Source: Devosia sp. RR2S18 (GTDB lineage: Bacteria > Pseudomonadota > Alphaproteobacteria > Rhizobiales > Devosiaceae). Taken from it: a DNA stretch of 64,000 nt. The DNA is taken from the NCBI RefSeq assembly GCF_030177755.1, contig NZ_CP126539.1, positions 892,001-956,000 on the forward strand, written 5' to 3'. The translations under genes were made by a program, and so were the position numbers. Below are positions 17,129 to 25,878 of the stretch, in pieces. Numbering within the stretch: position 1 is the first letter of the stretch; the number at the start of each line of letters is the position of its first letter. The notes beneath the pieces were generated by a model. The model had not been told where the DNA came from. It saw only the letters and a list, made by a program, of their open reading frames with translations, and made no database searches.

Positions 17129-19060
17129 TTAGCTTATCTGGGCGAGGGCCGCGGCTTTGGCGGCTTCGTCATAGCCCAGCGTCGTCAAGGCGGTCGAGAC
17201 GATGCCAGACCGGTCGAGCCCGGCTGCGGCATACATGTCAGACTGCGAAGCATGCTCGTCGAAGCGGTCGGGGATCATCAGCGGGCGGAAGCGCAGCTTG
17301 CCATCGAGCAGGCCATTGCTGGCGAGGAAAGTCGCGACATGGCTGCCGAAGCCCCCGATCGATCCTTCCTCGGTGCTGAGGAGGACATCATGGCTGGATG
17401 CCAGCTTGGCGATGAGTTCTTCATCCAGCGGCTTGAGGAAGCGCGCGTCGGCGATCGTGGGATTGAGGCCAAGCGCTGCAAGCTTGTCAGCGGCTGCCAG
17501 CACTTCGCTCAGGCGTGTGCCATAGGAGAGGATGGCGATTGTGCTACCCTGGCGGACAATACGGCCCTTGCCGATGACGAGCTTTTCGCCACGAGCCGGC
17601 ATGTCGACGCCCATGCCTTCGCCCCGCGGGTAACGAAAAGCGATAGGGCCGTCGTCGTAGGCGGCGGCGGTGGCCACCATGTGCCGCAATTCCGCTTCAT
17701 CGGCCGCCGCCATTTGCACAAGGCCCGGAATGGCGCCGAGATAGGCAGCGTCATAATTGCCCGCATGGGTCGGGCCGTCGGCACCAACGAAGCCGGCGCG
17801 ATCTATGGCAAAACGGACCGGCAGGCTTTGGATGGCAACGTCATGCACCACCTGGTCATAGGCGCGTTGCAGGAAAGTTGAGTAGATGGCACAGAAGGGC
17901 CGCATGCCTTCGCTCGCGAGACCGGCAGCGAAGGTTACCGCATGCTGTTCGGCAATGCCGACGTCGAACGTGCGAGTAGGATAGATTTCAGAGAACTTGT
18001 CGAGGCCGGTACCGGAGGGCATGGCCGCGTTGATCGCGACGATCCGTAGATCGTCCGCCGCTTCCTGGATCAAGCTCTCGGCAAACACCGAGGTGTAGGA
18101 CGGCGCATTGGAGACCGCCTTGGCCTGAGCGCCAGTGATGACGTTGAACTTGGAGACGCCGTGATATTTGTCAGCAGCGTCCTCGGCGGGCGCATAGCCC
18201 TTGCCCTTCTTGGTCACCACATGGATGAGGATCGGGCCATCGATGCTGTCGCGGACATTGTCGAGCACCGGCAGCAGGTGATCGAGATTGTGCCCGTCGA
18301 TCGGGCCGACATAGTAAAAGCCCAGCTCCTCGAATAGCGTACCGCCGGTAAGGAAGGACCGCGCGAATTCCTCGGTGCGCCGCGCCGGCTCATGCAACAT
18401 CTTGGGCAGCTTGGTGACGAAGCTCTTGGCCGCTTCACGGGCACCACGATAAACTGGCCCCGAAACGAGCCGCGCCAGATAGGCACTCATTGCCCCTGTC
18501 GGCGGGGCGATCGACATGTCGTTGTCGTTGAGGATGACGACCAGCCGAGCGTCCATTGCGCCGGCGTTGTTCATGGCCTCATAGGCCATGCCCGCGGACA
18601 TGGCGCCATCACCGATCACCGCCACGACATTGCGCGGGGTTTCCGTCAGCTTGCTGGCAACCGCCATACCCAGACCAGCTGAAATCGAGGTCGATGAATG
18701 CCCAGCGCCAAAGGGATCGTATTCGCTCTCGGCGCGACGCGTAAACCCGGAGAGCCCATGCTTTTGGCGAAGCGTGCGAATGCGATCGCGTCGGCCGGTC
18801 AAGATCTTGTGCGGATAGGCCTGATGCCCGACATCCCAGATGATGCGGTCATGCGGCGTGTCGAAGACGGCATGAAGCGCCACCGTCAGTTCCACCACGC
18901 CCAGGCCGGCCCCCAGATGCCCGCCCGTCACCGAAACGGCGTCGATCATTTCGTCGCGCAGTTCATCAGCGAGCTGGCGGAGATCTTCGCGGGGGAGGGC
19001 ACGCAGATCGGCGGGGCTGTTGACCGTATCGAGTAGCGGTGTCTGAAGCTTGTCTGCCAA
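17129..19060 (-). CDS. dxs: 1-deoxy-D-xylulose-5-phosphate synthase
   Basis: Condenses pyruvate and glyceraldehyde 3-phosphate to DXP, the first step of the MEP isoprenoid pathway and a precursor for thiamine and pyridoxal. The 643 aa are typical. Visible: SGGHLG-type start ([19 protein letters not shown]), [16 protein letters not shown], the thiamine diphosphate motif [18 protein letters not shown], the transketolase core E in [15 protein letters not shown], and [15 protein letters not shown]. It stands next to, but is separated by 147 bases from, the upstream DUF882 gene on the same strand. Confidence 0.95.
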   Translation of the reverse strand: MADKLQTPLLDTVNSPADLRALPREDLRQLADELRDEMIDAVSVTGGHLGAGLGVVELTVALHAVFDTPHDRIIWDVGHQAYPHKILTGRRDRIRTLRQKHGLSGFTRRAESEYDPFGAGHSSTSISAGLGMAVASKLTETPRNVVAVIGDGAMSAGMAYEAMNNAGAMDARLVVILNDNDMSIAPPTGAMSAYLARLVSGPVYRGAREAAKSFVTKLPKMLHEPARRTEEFARSFLTGGTLFEELGFYYVGPIDGHNLDHLLPVLDNVRDSIDGPILIHVVTKKGKGYAPAEDAADKYHGVSKFNVITGAQAKAVSNAPSYTSVFAESLIQEAADDLRIVAINAAMPSGTGLDKFSEIYPTRTFDVGIAEQHAVTFAAGLASEGMRPFCAIYSTFLQRAYDQVVHDVAIQSLPVRFAIDRAGFVGADGPTHAGNYDAAYLGAIPGLVQMAAADEAELRHMVATAAAYDDGPIAFRYPRGEGMGVDMPARGEKLVIGKGRIVRQGSTIAILSYGTRLSEVLAAADKLAALGLNPTIADARFLKPLDEELIAKLASSHDVLLSTEEGSIGGFGSHVATFLASNGLLDGKLRFRPLMIPDRFDEHASQSDMYAAAGLDRSGIVSTALTTLGYDEAAKAAALAQIS

Positions 19061-19207
19061 GCTGGCAATCCTTCGCCTAAACGGGGCACATCAGGGTTCT
19101 TTAGGACGCAGCATCTTGCTTGGCAACACAAGGACCGCGTTGCGCCCAAATGGTCTGGCGAGGAGATAGGTTGCCCAGGCGGCGCAATTGCGGCCGCCCT
19201 GATGATC

Positions 19208-20914
19208 TCAGTTAGCTGCGGCGAACTTGTTGTGCGGCAATCCCTGCGGGACATCGCCGACGCCCATCACCGGAACCATATGGCCCAGCTCGGTCGTAGG
19301 ATCGAAGTCCGCTTCGTCGTGATCCCAGATGATGGCGAAGTGGCTGGAGTCGAGCGCGGCCGGTTCCATGAAGACATCAGCAACGTGCTCCAGGTCCGGT
19401 GCCACGAGCTCGGGCTTGCGGAGCGCCTTGGCCGCGGGTTGCTGCGCGACATGCTTGGCCAATGCGTCGGCAACGGCAGCGTTGCTGCTCTGCTGAGCGG
19501 CGCCAAAGGTGCCGTCGAACAGTGTTGCCAGCGTATTGGCGGGTGGCTGGCCCAAAGCAGCTGTCTGAACGGACGATCCGATGGGCGGCAGAACAGGGCG
19601 GCGAACGGTAGGCCGCGGCGGAGGAGTCACTGCGGCCGCAGTGCTGTTGTTGTTGATCAGCATCTCCAGGGCTTTTTGCGCCTCGGGGTCCTGCGGCAGC
19701 GTGGGTAGATAGGCCGTGACCGTCGTCTGTTCGGTCATGTGAATGCGAGGCTCGGGAATGGGGGGGGCGGTCAGCGCGGCAAGGGCCGTCACCGCATCGT
19801 TCGCCGATCCGCTGGCGTCCGTTGCCTGCTGGAGCGCGGCGGATTTGAGCACAGGCATGGGCGGGATGGAGCCGGTAAGTAACTCGCTCTCGTCCAGCGG
19901 AGCGCTTCCCGTGGTCGAGAACGGAATGGCCTCCGGCGTGGTGGCGGAAGCCAACTGCACGTTAGCGCCGCCCAGCTCGCTGGGGCGCATAAAGGGCGTC
20001 GGCGCCATTTGCGGGCTGGTGCTGGCCTGGGGCACGGAGGCGACCTGAACCGGCGCTGCGGCAGCCTGCACGGCTAGTGCGGGTGCCGCTGGGGCGCTCA
20101 CGCCGGCGGACTGCTTGTTGCCACCAAAGAACATGTCGACCAAGGTGCGCCCGCTGCCGGCACTGGCCACCTGCGTCCCTGAGCTGCCGCCATTGCAGGG
20201 CACCGAGTGGCAGCGTTTCCACTCGGCCATGGCTAGCTGGTAGCCTTCCTGGGAGAGCGGCTTGCCATCGGTGGGGAGGTGCACGGTCCGGCCGTCGGGG
20301 AAGATTTCCTTGAGCTGGGCGCGGGTCATGCGGGGCCAGGCGCGCACCGAACCGGTGTCGAGGTGGACGAACGGGCTGCCCGAGCTCGGATAATAGCCGA
20401 CACCACCGACCTGCTTGCGCATGGCAACGGCGCGCAGCTTGGCCAAGGGAACGCCGGGGATAAAGAAATCCATGGCGTTGCCCTTGGTGTGCTGCGAATT
20501 CTCGGCGACGCCGGAGGAGGTTTGACGCAGCATCTCATTGGTCTTGGGCGAGCGGTAGGCCGAAACAATGTGCACGGGCTGAGTGCCGCCGACTTCCTGA
20601 TAAACCTCCCAGACGAGATCGAAGAGCCGCGGATCCATCTTGGCCGGCTCGTTGCGGCGCCAGTCGCGCAGGAAATAGTTAAGCTCGTTGAGGCCGGATT
20701 GGACGTAATTGCCATTCCGCTTGAAGACGATGCGCGCCGTCTCCTTAGTGTGCGTGTAGTAGAGGTACAGCGCCCGCTCGGTCGCGGCGCTGGCGGGCAC
20801 CACAAAGTGCGGTAGGATCACGGTGAGGCTCATAATGGCGGCGAGCACAAGCCGCACGACACGGTTCCGTTTCAACAAAGAAGTCCCCGTCACGCTGTAC
20901 ACTGCCCGGTTCAT
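19208..20914 (-). CDS. DUF882 (peptidase M15-like) envelope protein
   Basis: A 568-aa exported protein. A basic start and hydrophobic segment (LVLAAIMSLTVILPHFVVP, ending in ASAA) act as signal peptide. The DUF882/YcbK-type domain covers about 40-210 with the zinc-peptidase signature SAYRSPKTNEM, SQHTKGNAMDFFIPG and FVHLDTG, the D-Ala-D-Ala carboxypeptidase-like ligand set. The remaining 350 residues are Ala/Pro/Ser-rich low complexity and probably disordered or wall-spanning. ATG at 20914 is preferred; an in-frame ATG at 20977 would add 21 residues, and neither has a clear ribosome site. Directly downstream of the L,D-transpeptidase gene, so a role in peptidoglycan trimming is likely. Confidence 0.8.
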   Translation of the reverse strand: MNRAVYSVTGTSLLKRNRVVRLVLAAIMSLTVILPHFVVPASAATERALYLYYTHTKETARIVFKRNGNYVQSGLNELNYFLRDWRRNEPAKMDPRLFDLVWEVYQEVGGTQPVHIVSAYRSPKTNEMLRQTSSGVAENSQHTKGNAMDFFIPGVPLAKLRAVAMRKQVGGVGYYPSSGSPFVHLDTGSVRAWPRMTRAQLKEIFPDGRTVHLPTDGKPLSQEGYQLAMAEWKRCHSVPCNGGSSGTQVASAGSGRTLVDMFFGGNKQSAGVSAPAAPALAVQAAAAPVQVASVPQASTSPQMAPTPFMRPSELGGANVQLASATTPEAIPFSTTGSAPLDESELLTGSIPPMPVLKSAALQQATDASGSANDAVTALAALTAPPIPEPRIHMTEQTTVTAYLPTLPQDPEAQKALEMLINNNSTAAAVTPPPRPTVRRPVLPPIGSSVQTAALGQPPANTLATLFDGTFGAAQQSSNAAVADALAKHVAQQPAAKALRKPELVAPDLEHVADVFMEPAALDSSHFAIIWDHDEADFDPTTELGHMVPVMGVGDVPQGLPHNKFAAAN

Positions 20915-21053
20915 TGCCAGTCTCTGCAAGACGCTAGCGCAAAAGTGGATCGATTTGATTAACGCTAACGAGACCACACCACGGTTTTCCCGGGCTCCTC
21001 ACAGGAAATTTATTAAGGGCAAAAGCGGGCTGAACCAAGGCGAAATTGTAAAC

Positions 21054-21074
21054 GAGACCTTAAGGACAGGTCTC
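21054..21074. terminator. Hairpin downstream of the L,D-transpeptidase gene
   Basis: GAGACCT and AGGTCTC form a 7-bp stem with a 7-base loop five bases past the stop at 21079, followed on the minus strand by GTTTAC. A modest terminator candidate that would separate this gene from DUF882. Confidence 0.4.
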
Positions 21075-21078
21075 CCGA

Positions 21079-22779
21079 TCAGGGGGCAGGGGCCTGCTGC
21101 ACGCTCTCTACCGCAGCTACGATGGCAGGATCGAGCGGCGGGGCCCGAAGCCCAAGCGCCTCGATGACCTTGGCATTGTGCCCATAGATGTCGCCAAAGC
21201 CCTTAAGCGAGCCATCGTCCTGCGGCCGAACGGTAAAATAGGCCAGGTGCACAGGGATGCGCTGCTCTGGGTTCACCCAGCGCTCGGAAGGGCCAAACAT
21301 CGCCTCGAGCGAGGCGCGGTTGATGTTGGGCTCGTTGGCCATGAGCGCGTCGGCAAACTCCATTGGGTTCTCCACGCGCACGCAACCATGGCTGAAGGCC
21401 CGGACGTCGCGCGCAAACAGCGCCTTGGATGGCGTGTCGTGCAGATAGACATCGTGCTTGTTGGGGAACAGGAACTTGATCTGCCCCAGAGCATTGCCGG
21501 GGCCGGGCCGCTGGCGCACCTTGAAGGGGAAGCTGTCGCCAACGGCATACCAGTTCACCTGCCACGGGCTCACGACATCGCCCTGATAGATGAGGTCGTA
21601 GTTGTTGGCGTCGAGATAGCTAGGATTGGCGAGCACCTGGGGAGCGATCTCACCATTGGTGATCGAGCTCGGCACGTTCCAATAGGGGTTCACCACGACA
21701 TGGCGGATGCTGTCAGAGAAGATCGGCGTGCTGTTCTCGGGCGTACCCACCACCACGCGCGTGGTATATTCTTCGGTGTTGCCGCGGTTAATGGACAGGC
21801 GAAATTCGGGAATATTGACCAGGACGTGGAAATCGCCCATGTCGCGCGGCATCCAGCGCCAGCGTTCCATGTTGGCAATGATTTCCTCGCGCGTGACAGG
21901 CTGGCCGCCATTGAGCGCCGCGAGCGTCGCCGGGCCTAGAACGCCATCGACATGGAGCTCGGCCTCGGCCTGGAAGGTCATCATCGCCTGCGCCAGGGAG
22001 TCGTCGTAGAGCGTGCTCTCACCCGCAGCCGGTAGCTCAAGCCGCTGGCGAATGGCCGGGACGCGGGGGTCGCTCATGCCGGGTTTGAGCGTGGGGCCGC
22101 CGGCGATCAGCGTCGCCTTTGGCTCGGCACCCGCGCCGAAGCTGGCGAGGGCAGCCTTGAGCGCCAGGAATTCGGGATGCGTCGGCTGCAGCTTGGCGAT
22201 CACCGCCACCGGGTCGTTGGCGGAAGCAAGCTCGATTAGAAGGCTGGCCTCGTCGAGCTGCTTGGGAGGGAGGTCGAGATTGGTGTCGACTGAACGGGGG
22301 TCGAGCCGGCCGGAATAGATGTGCCGGGCATAGCGCATGGTGGCGCGGGAGAATGCCGTTTCCAGCTCGGCAAAGGCGGCAGGATTGCCCACCGCAGCAG
22401 CCGGATCGAGATCGGGTGTCAGGTAATCGGCAGGGCGCAGGCCCTCGGCGTTGGCGGACTTGAACAGCGCCAGAATTTTCTCGGCGGTTGCCGAAAAGCT
22501 GACCTTGCCGTCGGTGCCCTGGTCGAGCCAGATGGGCTCGAAATACCGTTCTCCATAGAAGAAGTAGAGCTTCTGCGCTTCGCTATGCGCTGCGGTGCCC
22601 TCGGTGGCACCCGCATAGGCTGCCGACAGGCCGTCCTTGATGGTCTGGGCAAGGTCCGACTTGGCTGGAGCGATGACCACTGGGGCTTGGTCAAGCGCAG
22701 CGACATCCTGGGCGGCGGCGGGCAGAGCCGCGCCAGCGCCAGCTAGGGTGGCGAGGAGGCAGACCAGGACTTTGTTCAT
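21079..22779 (-). CDS. L,D-transpeptidase, YcbB/LdtD-type
   Basis: Periplasmic enzyme that makes 3-3 peptidoglycan cross-links or attaches proteins to the wall. The 566-aa product has a signal peptide (MNKVLVCLLATLAGAGAALP, cleaved after AAAQ or nearby), a large scaffold domain, a peptidoglycan-binding repeat (DPRVPAIRQRLELP and VDGVLGPATLAALNGG, about 235-300) and a C-terminal YkuD domain with the catalytic SHGCVRVENP; His464 and nucleophile Cys466. Start ATG at 22779 has GGAG five bases upstream; a far longer open frame overlaps the dipeptidase gene and is not real. Consistent with the LPP-poor, 3-3-linked walls of Hyphomicrobiales. Confidence 0.9.
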   Translation of the reverse strand: MNKVLVCLLATLAGAGAALPAAAQDVAALDQAPVVIAPAKSDLAQTIKDGLSAAYAGATEGTAAHSEAQKLYFFYGERYFEPIWLDQGTDGKVSFSATAEKILALFKSANAEGLRPADYLTPDLDPAAAVGNPAAFAELETAFSRATMRYARHIYSGRLDPRSVDTNLDLPPKQLDEASLLIELASANDPVAVIAKLQPTHPEFLALKAALASFGAGAEPKATLIAGGPTLKPGMSDPRVPAIRQRLELPAAGESTLYDDSLAQAMMTFQAEAELHVDGVLGPATLAALNGGQPVTREEIIANMERWRWMPRDMGDFHVLVNIPEFRLSINRGNTEEYTTRVVVGTPENSTPIFSDSIRHVVVNPYWNVPSSITNGEIAPQVLANPSYLDANNYDLIYQGDVVSPWQVNWYAVGDSFPFKVRQRPGPGNALGQIKFLFPNKHDVYLHDTPSKALFARDVRAFSHGCVRVENPMEFADALMANEPNINRASLEAMFGPSERWVNPEQRIPVHLAYFTVRPQDDGSLKGFGDIYGHNAKVIEALGLRAPPLDPAIVAAVESVQQAPAP

Positions 22780-22912
22780 GTGAACTCCATGCACGGCAAC
22801 GCTTTGGCGGCCAAAATCATAGCCACCCGTGCTGTCGATCAATACTCTTGAAACCTTAACAGGAGCAATAACTCGCAAGTTTGTGACACGCCGGTGTGAC
22901 CGGTCTGCATCA

Positions 22913-23950
22913 TCAGTCGATGGTGCGCGCGAGCAGGTCGAACCAGTTCTTGTGGGCGATGCGCTCCAGGAGATCCTCGCCATAGCCGTGCTGCCGAAGG
23001 GCCTCGAAGAGGCGCGGCAGGCCGGCCGCCGAGCCGATGGCGCTGGGCACGTTTGCGCCGTCGAAGTCCGACCCCAGCCCCACGCCCTCTTCGCCCAGCG
23101 CTTCAAGCAGCGCATCGAGGTGTCGCACCATGTGCTCGATCTCGGTATCGGCCCGCATTTGGCCGTCGGGACGCAGAAAGCCCGTCGCAAAGTTGAGGCC
23201 GACCATGCCTTTGCTCTTGCGGATGACGCGCAGCTGATCGGCAGTCAGATTGCGGGGCGAGGGGCAGAGGGCGTGGACGTTGGAGTGGGTGGCAACGAGG
23301 GGAGACGTCGAGAGCTCTGCGATGTCCCAGAAGCCCTTTTCGTTGATATGCGAGAGATCGATGAGGATGCGCTTGTGGTTGCACGCCGCCACGAGCCGCT
23401 TGCCTGCTTCGGTCAGCCCAGGTCCGGTATCGGGCGTTCCAGGAAAGCCGAAGGGCACGCCATAGCCAAAGATATTACTGCGGCTCCACACCGGCCCCAG
23501 CGACCGCAGGCCAGCCGCATAGAGCACGTCGAGAAAGGCTAGCTCGGCGTCGATCGCTTCCACGCCTTCCATGTGAAGGACGGCCGCAAGCTTGCCCGCC
23601 GCCATGGCCTGGCGGATTTCGCTCGTGCTGCGGCAGACAATCAGCGCGCCAGCCTCCTCGAGACGCAGGAGGATGCTGACCTGTTGAGTGGCCAGCGCCC
23701 GCGCTTCATCCATGCCAAGCGTGTCCGTGGCAAAACCGGTGAGGCTGGTGGCGGCCGCGGGGGTGCGCTTGGGAGACGGGCAGAACACCGCGAAGAGCCC
23801 GCCGGCGAGGTCACCGGCAGTGGCCTTGGGTAAATCGATGTGGCTTGGTTCATAGCCGTCGATGAAGCTGCGGACCGGGTCCACGCCGGCTGGAAGGCTG
23901 GCGAGGCGGAGCAGGGCGTCGTTGTGGCCGTCGAAGACGGGAATGCGCAT
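22913..23950 (-). CDS. Membrane dipeptidase family (peptidase M19)
   Basis: A 345-aa zinc dipeptidase of the renal dipeptidase family, which hydrolyses dipeptides including D-residue ones. The metal ligands are visible: DGHNDAL near the N-terminus, the bridging Glu in LHMEGVEAID, and His in LIDLSHINE and VATHSNVHAL, with GLGSDFDGAN and RNLTADQL near the C-terminus. No signal peptide is evident, so it is probably cytoplasmic. It lies between the sigma-54 regulator and L,D-transpeptidase genes on the same strand, 8 bases after the regulator's stop, so it may be co-transcribed with it. Confidence 0.9.
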   Translation of the reverse strand: MRIPVFDGHNDALLRLASLPAGVDPVRSFIDGYEPSHIDLPKATAGDLAGGLFAVFCPSPKRTPAAATSLTGFATDTLGMDEARALATQQVSILLRLEEAGALIVCRSTSEIRQAMAAGKLAAVLHMEGVEAIDAELAFLDVLYAAGLRSLGPVWSRSNIFGYGVPFGFPGTPDTGPGLTEAGKRLVAACNHKRILIDLSHINEKGFWDIAELSTSPLVATHSNVHALCPSPRNLTADQLRVIRKSKGMVGLNFATGFLRPDGQMRADTEIEHMVRHLDALLEALGEEGVGLGSDFDGANVPSAIGSAAGLPRLFEALRQHGYGEDLLERIAHKNWFDLLARTID

Positions 23951-23958
23951 GGCGTAGC

Positions 23959-25446
23959 TCAGGCTGCAGCGTCGTGAATCAGGTCCTGAGCCAAACCATA
24001 TTCATGCAGTTTGCGATAGAGCGTGGAGCGGCCGATCTTGAGGGCTCGTGCCACCCTGGACATGCGGCCGCCATGATGTTCGATCGCAAAGACGATCGCC
24101 GCGCGCTCGATTTCGGCGAGAGCCGCGATGTCGCCATTGGCATCAAGGAAGCGGTCCTGCGCGGGCACGACGTCTTCGAACTGGCGGGGGCGAGCCGGGG
24201 CCATGTCAATGTGCATTGGCGCGGCTGGTTGGATGGCGGTCTCGACAGCGAGCCGCGCCACTTCCCGGCCATTGGCTTGCGCGACGATCTGGGGGAAGTC
24301 CATCGGTTCGAGGAAGGCGCCATCGGCCAGAACGACAGCGCGATAGACGACATTCTGTAGCTGCCGGATGTTGCCTGGCCAATCGTAGGCCATAAGCAGA
24401 TTGAGGGCAGCCGGCGATGCCCCGAGCACGCGCTTGCCGGCCTCTGCAGCGAAGCGGGCGACAAAGAGCGAGACGAGGGCGGGCATATCTTCCATGCGCT
24501 CGCGCAGGGGCGGGACATAGATGGGAAAGACGTTGAGACGATAATAGAGGTCCTCGCGGAACTCGCCGGATTTCGCCAGGTTGAGCAGGCGCCGGTTGGT
24601 CGCCGAGATCAGCCGCACATTGACGCGTTCGGGGCGGGCCGCACCAATCGGCTCGATCTCGCCCTCCTGAATGGCACGGAGCAGCTTGACCTGCATCTCG
24701 TGGGGCAACTCCCCGACCTCGTCGAGGAAGAGCGTACCGTTATGCGCCTCGGCAAATTTGCCGGCCTGGTCGGCCACGGCGCCAGTAAAGGCACCCTTTT
24801 TGTGGCCGAACAGCACCGATTCCACGAGATTGGGCGGAATGGCGCCGCAGTTGACGGTGATGAACGGCTTGCCGGCGCGATCGCTGGTCCCCTGAATGAT
24901 GCGGGCAACCAGTTCCTTGCCGACGCCGGTCTCGCCCTCGATCAGCACTGGAATGGGCGTGCGAGCGGCCTTGCTGCAAAGCGAGAGCACGCGCGCCATG
25001 GCGGGTGCCCTGGCGACCATGTCGGCGCTCGTGAAGGTGCCGGTGCGGCGCGCCCGCTCGGCCCGGATCGTGGCCTCGAGTGCATCGAGCTTCATGACGT
25101 TGCGCAGGGAAACGATCAGGCGCTCGGGCGCGACTGGCTTGACGAAATAATCGGCCGCGCCGTTGCGCATGGCCGAGACGACGGTCTCAAGCGACGCGTT
25201 GGACGTCTGGATGATGACAGGCGTGGTCAGCCCTTCGCGGCGCATGGCGTCGAGCACGCCCATGCCGTCGACGTCGGGCATGACGAGGTCGAGGATCATG
25301 GCGCCGATATTGCGGTCATCGCGCAGGATCGCGAGGGCTTGTTCGCCGCCGGTCGCGGTGATCGGCCTGAAGCCGGCATGGTTGGCCACCTCGGCAGTGA
25401 GGCGCAGTTGCACCGGATCATCGTCGACTACGAGGACACGCGTCAT
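23959..25446 (-). CDS. Sigma-54-dependent response regulator (NtrC family)
   Basis: A 495-aa activator with receiver domain 1-115 (acidic pocket D8-D10, phosphoacceptor D53 in ILDLVMPDVDG, K103 in FVKPV), an AAA+ domain with Walker A GETGVGKE at 171-178 and the sigma-54-contacting GAFTGA loop at 218-223, and a Fis-type helix-turn-helix at the C-terminus (about 455-490, with RVARALKIGRSTLYRKL). Start ATG at 25446 has GGAG at close spacing; in-frame upstream starts are unsupported. No cognate kinase lies nearby. Its target genes are unknown; the GAFTGA loop is intact, so it should be a true sigma-54 activator. Confidence 0.88.
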   Translation of the reverse strand: MTRVLVVDDDPVQLRLTAEVANHAGFRPITATGGEQALAILRDDRNIGAMILDLVMPDVDGMGVLDAMRREGLTTPVIIQTSNASLETVVSAMRNGAADYFVKPVAPERLIVSLRNVMKLDALEATIRAERARRTGTFTSADMVARAPAMARVLSLCSKAARTPIPVLIEGETGVGKELVARIIQGTSDRAGKPFITVNCGAIPPNLVESVLFGHKKGAFTGAVADQAGKFAEAHNGTLFLDEVGELPHEMQVKLLRAIQEGEIEPIGAARPERVNVRLISATNRRLLNLAKSGEFREDLYYRLNVFPIYVPPLRERMEDMPALVSLFVARFAAEAGKRVLGASPAALNLLMAYDWPGNIRQLQNVVYRAVVLADGAFLEPMDFPQIVAQANGREVARLAVETAIQPAAPMHIDMAPARPRQFEDVVPAQDRFLDANGDIAALAEIERAAIVFAIEHHGGRMSRVARALKIGRSTLYRKLHEYGLAQDLIHDAAA

Positions 25447-25619
25447 CCAAACTCCAGTCTTCTTGCTCGGCATCGATTCGTGTGCCGTTTTGGGAGCAAG
25501 ATGAAGCGAGTGCCTTAAGAGGGGATTAATCATGGCGCCAAGCTCGGTTAGGACGAATACCGACCAGCGATGGCAACCCGCATGCGCAGGCGCTCGTTAG
25601 AAGGAAAAAGGAGCGTCCC

Positions 25620-25802
25620 ATGCAGCAATCCAACTATACCGGAACAGAATTCATCGGCGGTTTCTTTGCACTTGCAGGCGGGCTTTGGCTGGCTGGGGCA
25701 ATCCTGGCGGGCGCGTTGGTCCTTATGGGGCAGGACCGGGTCGACCAAGTCGAGGCTGCGTCCAATCTCACCCCTGTCGCGGAGCAGAACCTGACGCAGT
25801 AG
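25620..25802 (+). CDS. Small membrane protein, unknown
   Basis: A 60-aa protein with a strong ribosome site (AAAGGAGCG) before the ATG. Residues 11-35 form one hydrophobic helix, glycine-rich at first (GGFFALAGGLWLAGAILAGA), and a short polar C-terminus ends in VAEQNLTQ. I do not recognise the family. It lies between the divergent sigma-54 regulator and pepF, 76 bases before pepF. The good ribosome site and clean separation make it probably real. Confidence 0.55.
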   Translation: MQQSNYTGTEFIGGFFALAGGLWLAGAILAGALVLMGQDRVDQVEAASNLTPVAEQNLTQ

Positions 25803-25878
25803 CGCCTGCTCGGCCCCTTCACATCCCTCCTGCCGCTGGCTAAGGTCCGCTCCCAATTGGACCTGCCGGAGACAAGAG

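Noticed and set aside
21079..23190. 703-codon version of the L,D-transpeptidase frame
   Set aside because: The extra N-terminus overlaps the M19 dipeptidase gene in another frame and lacks a signal peptide. The ATG at 22779 has a good ribosome site and a signal peptide.
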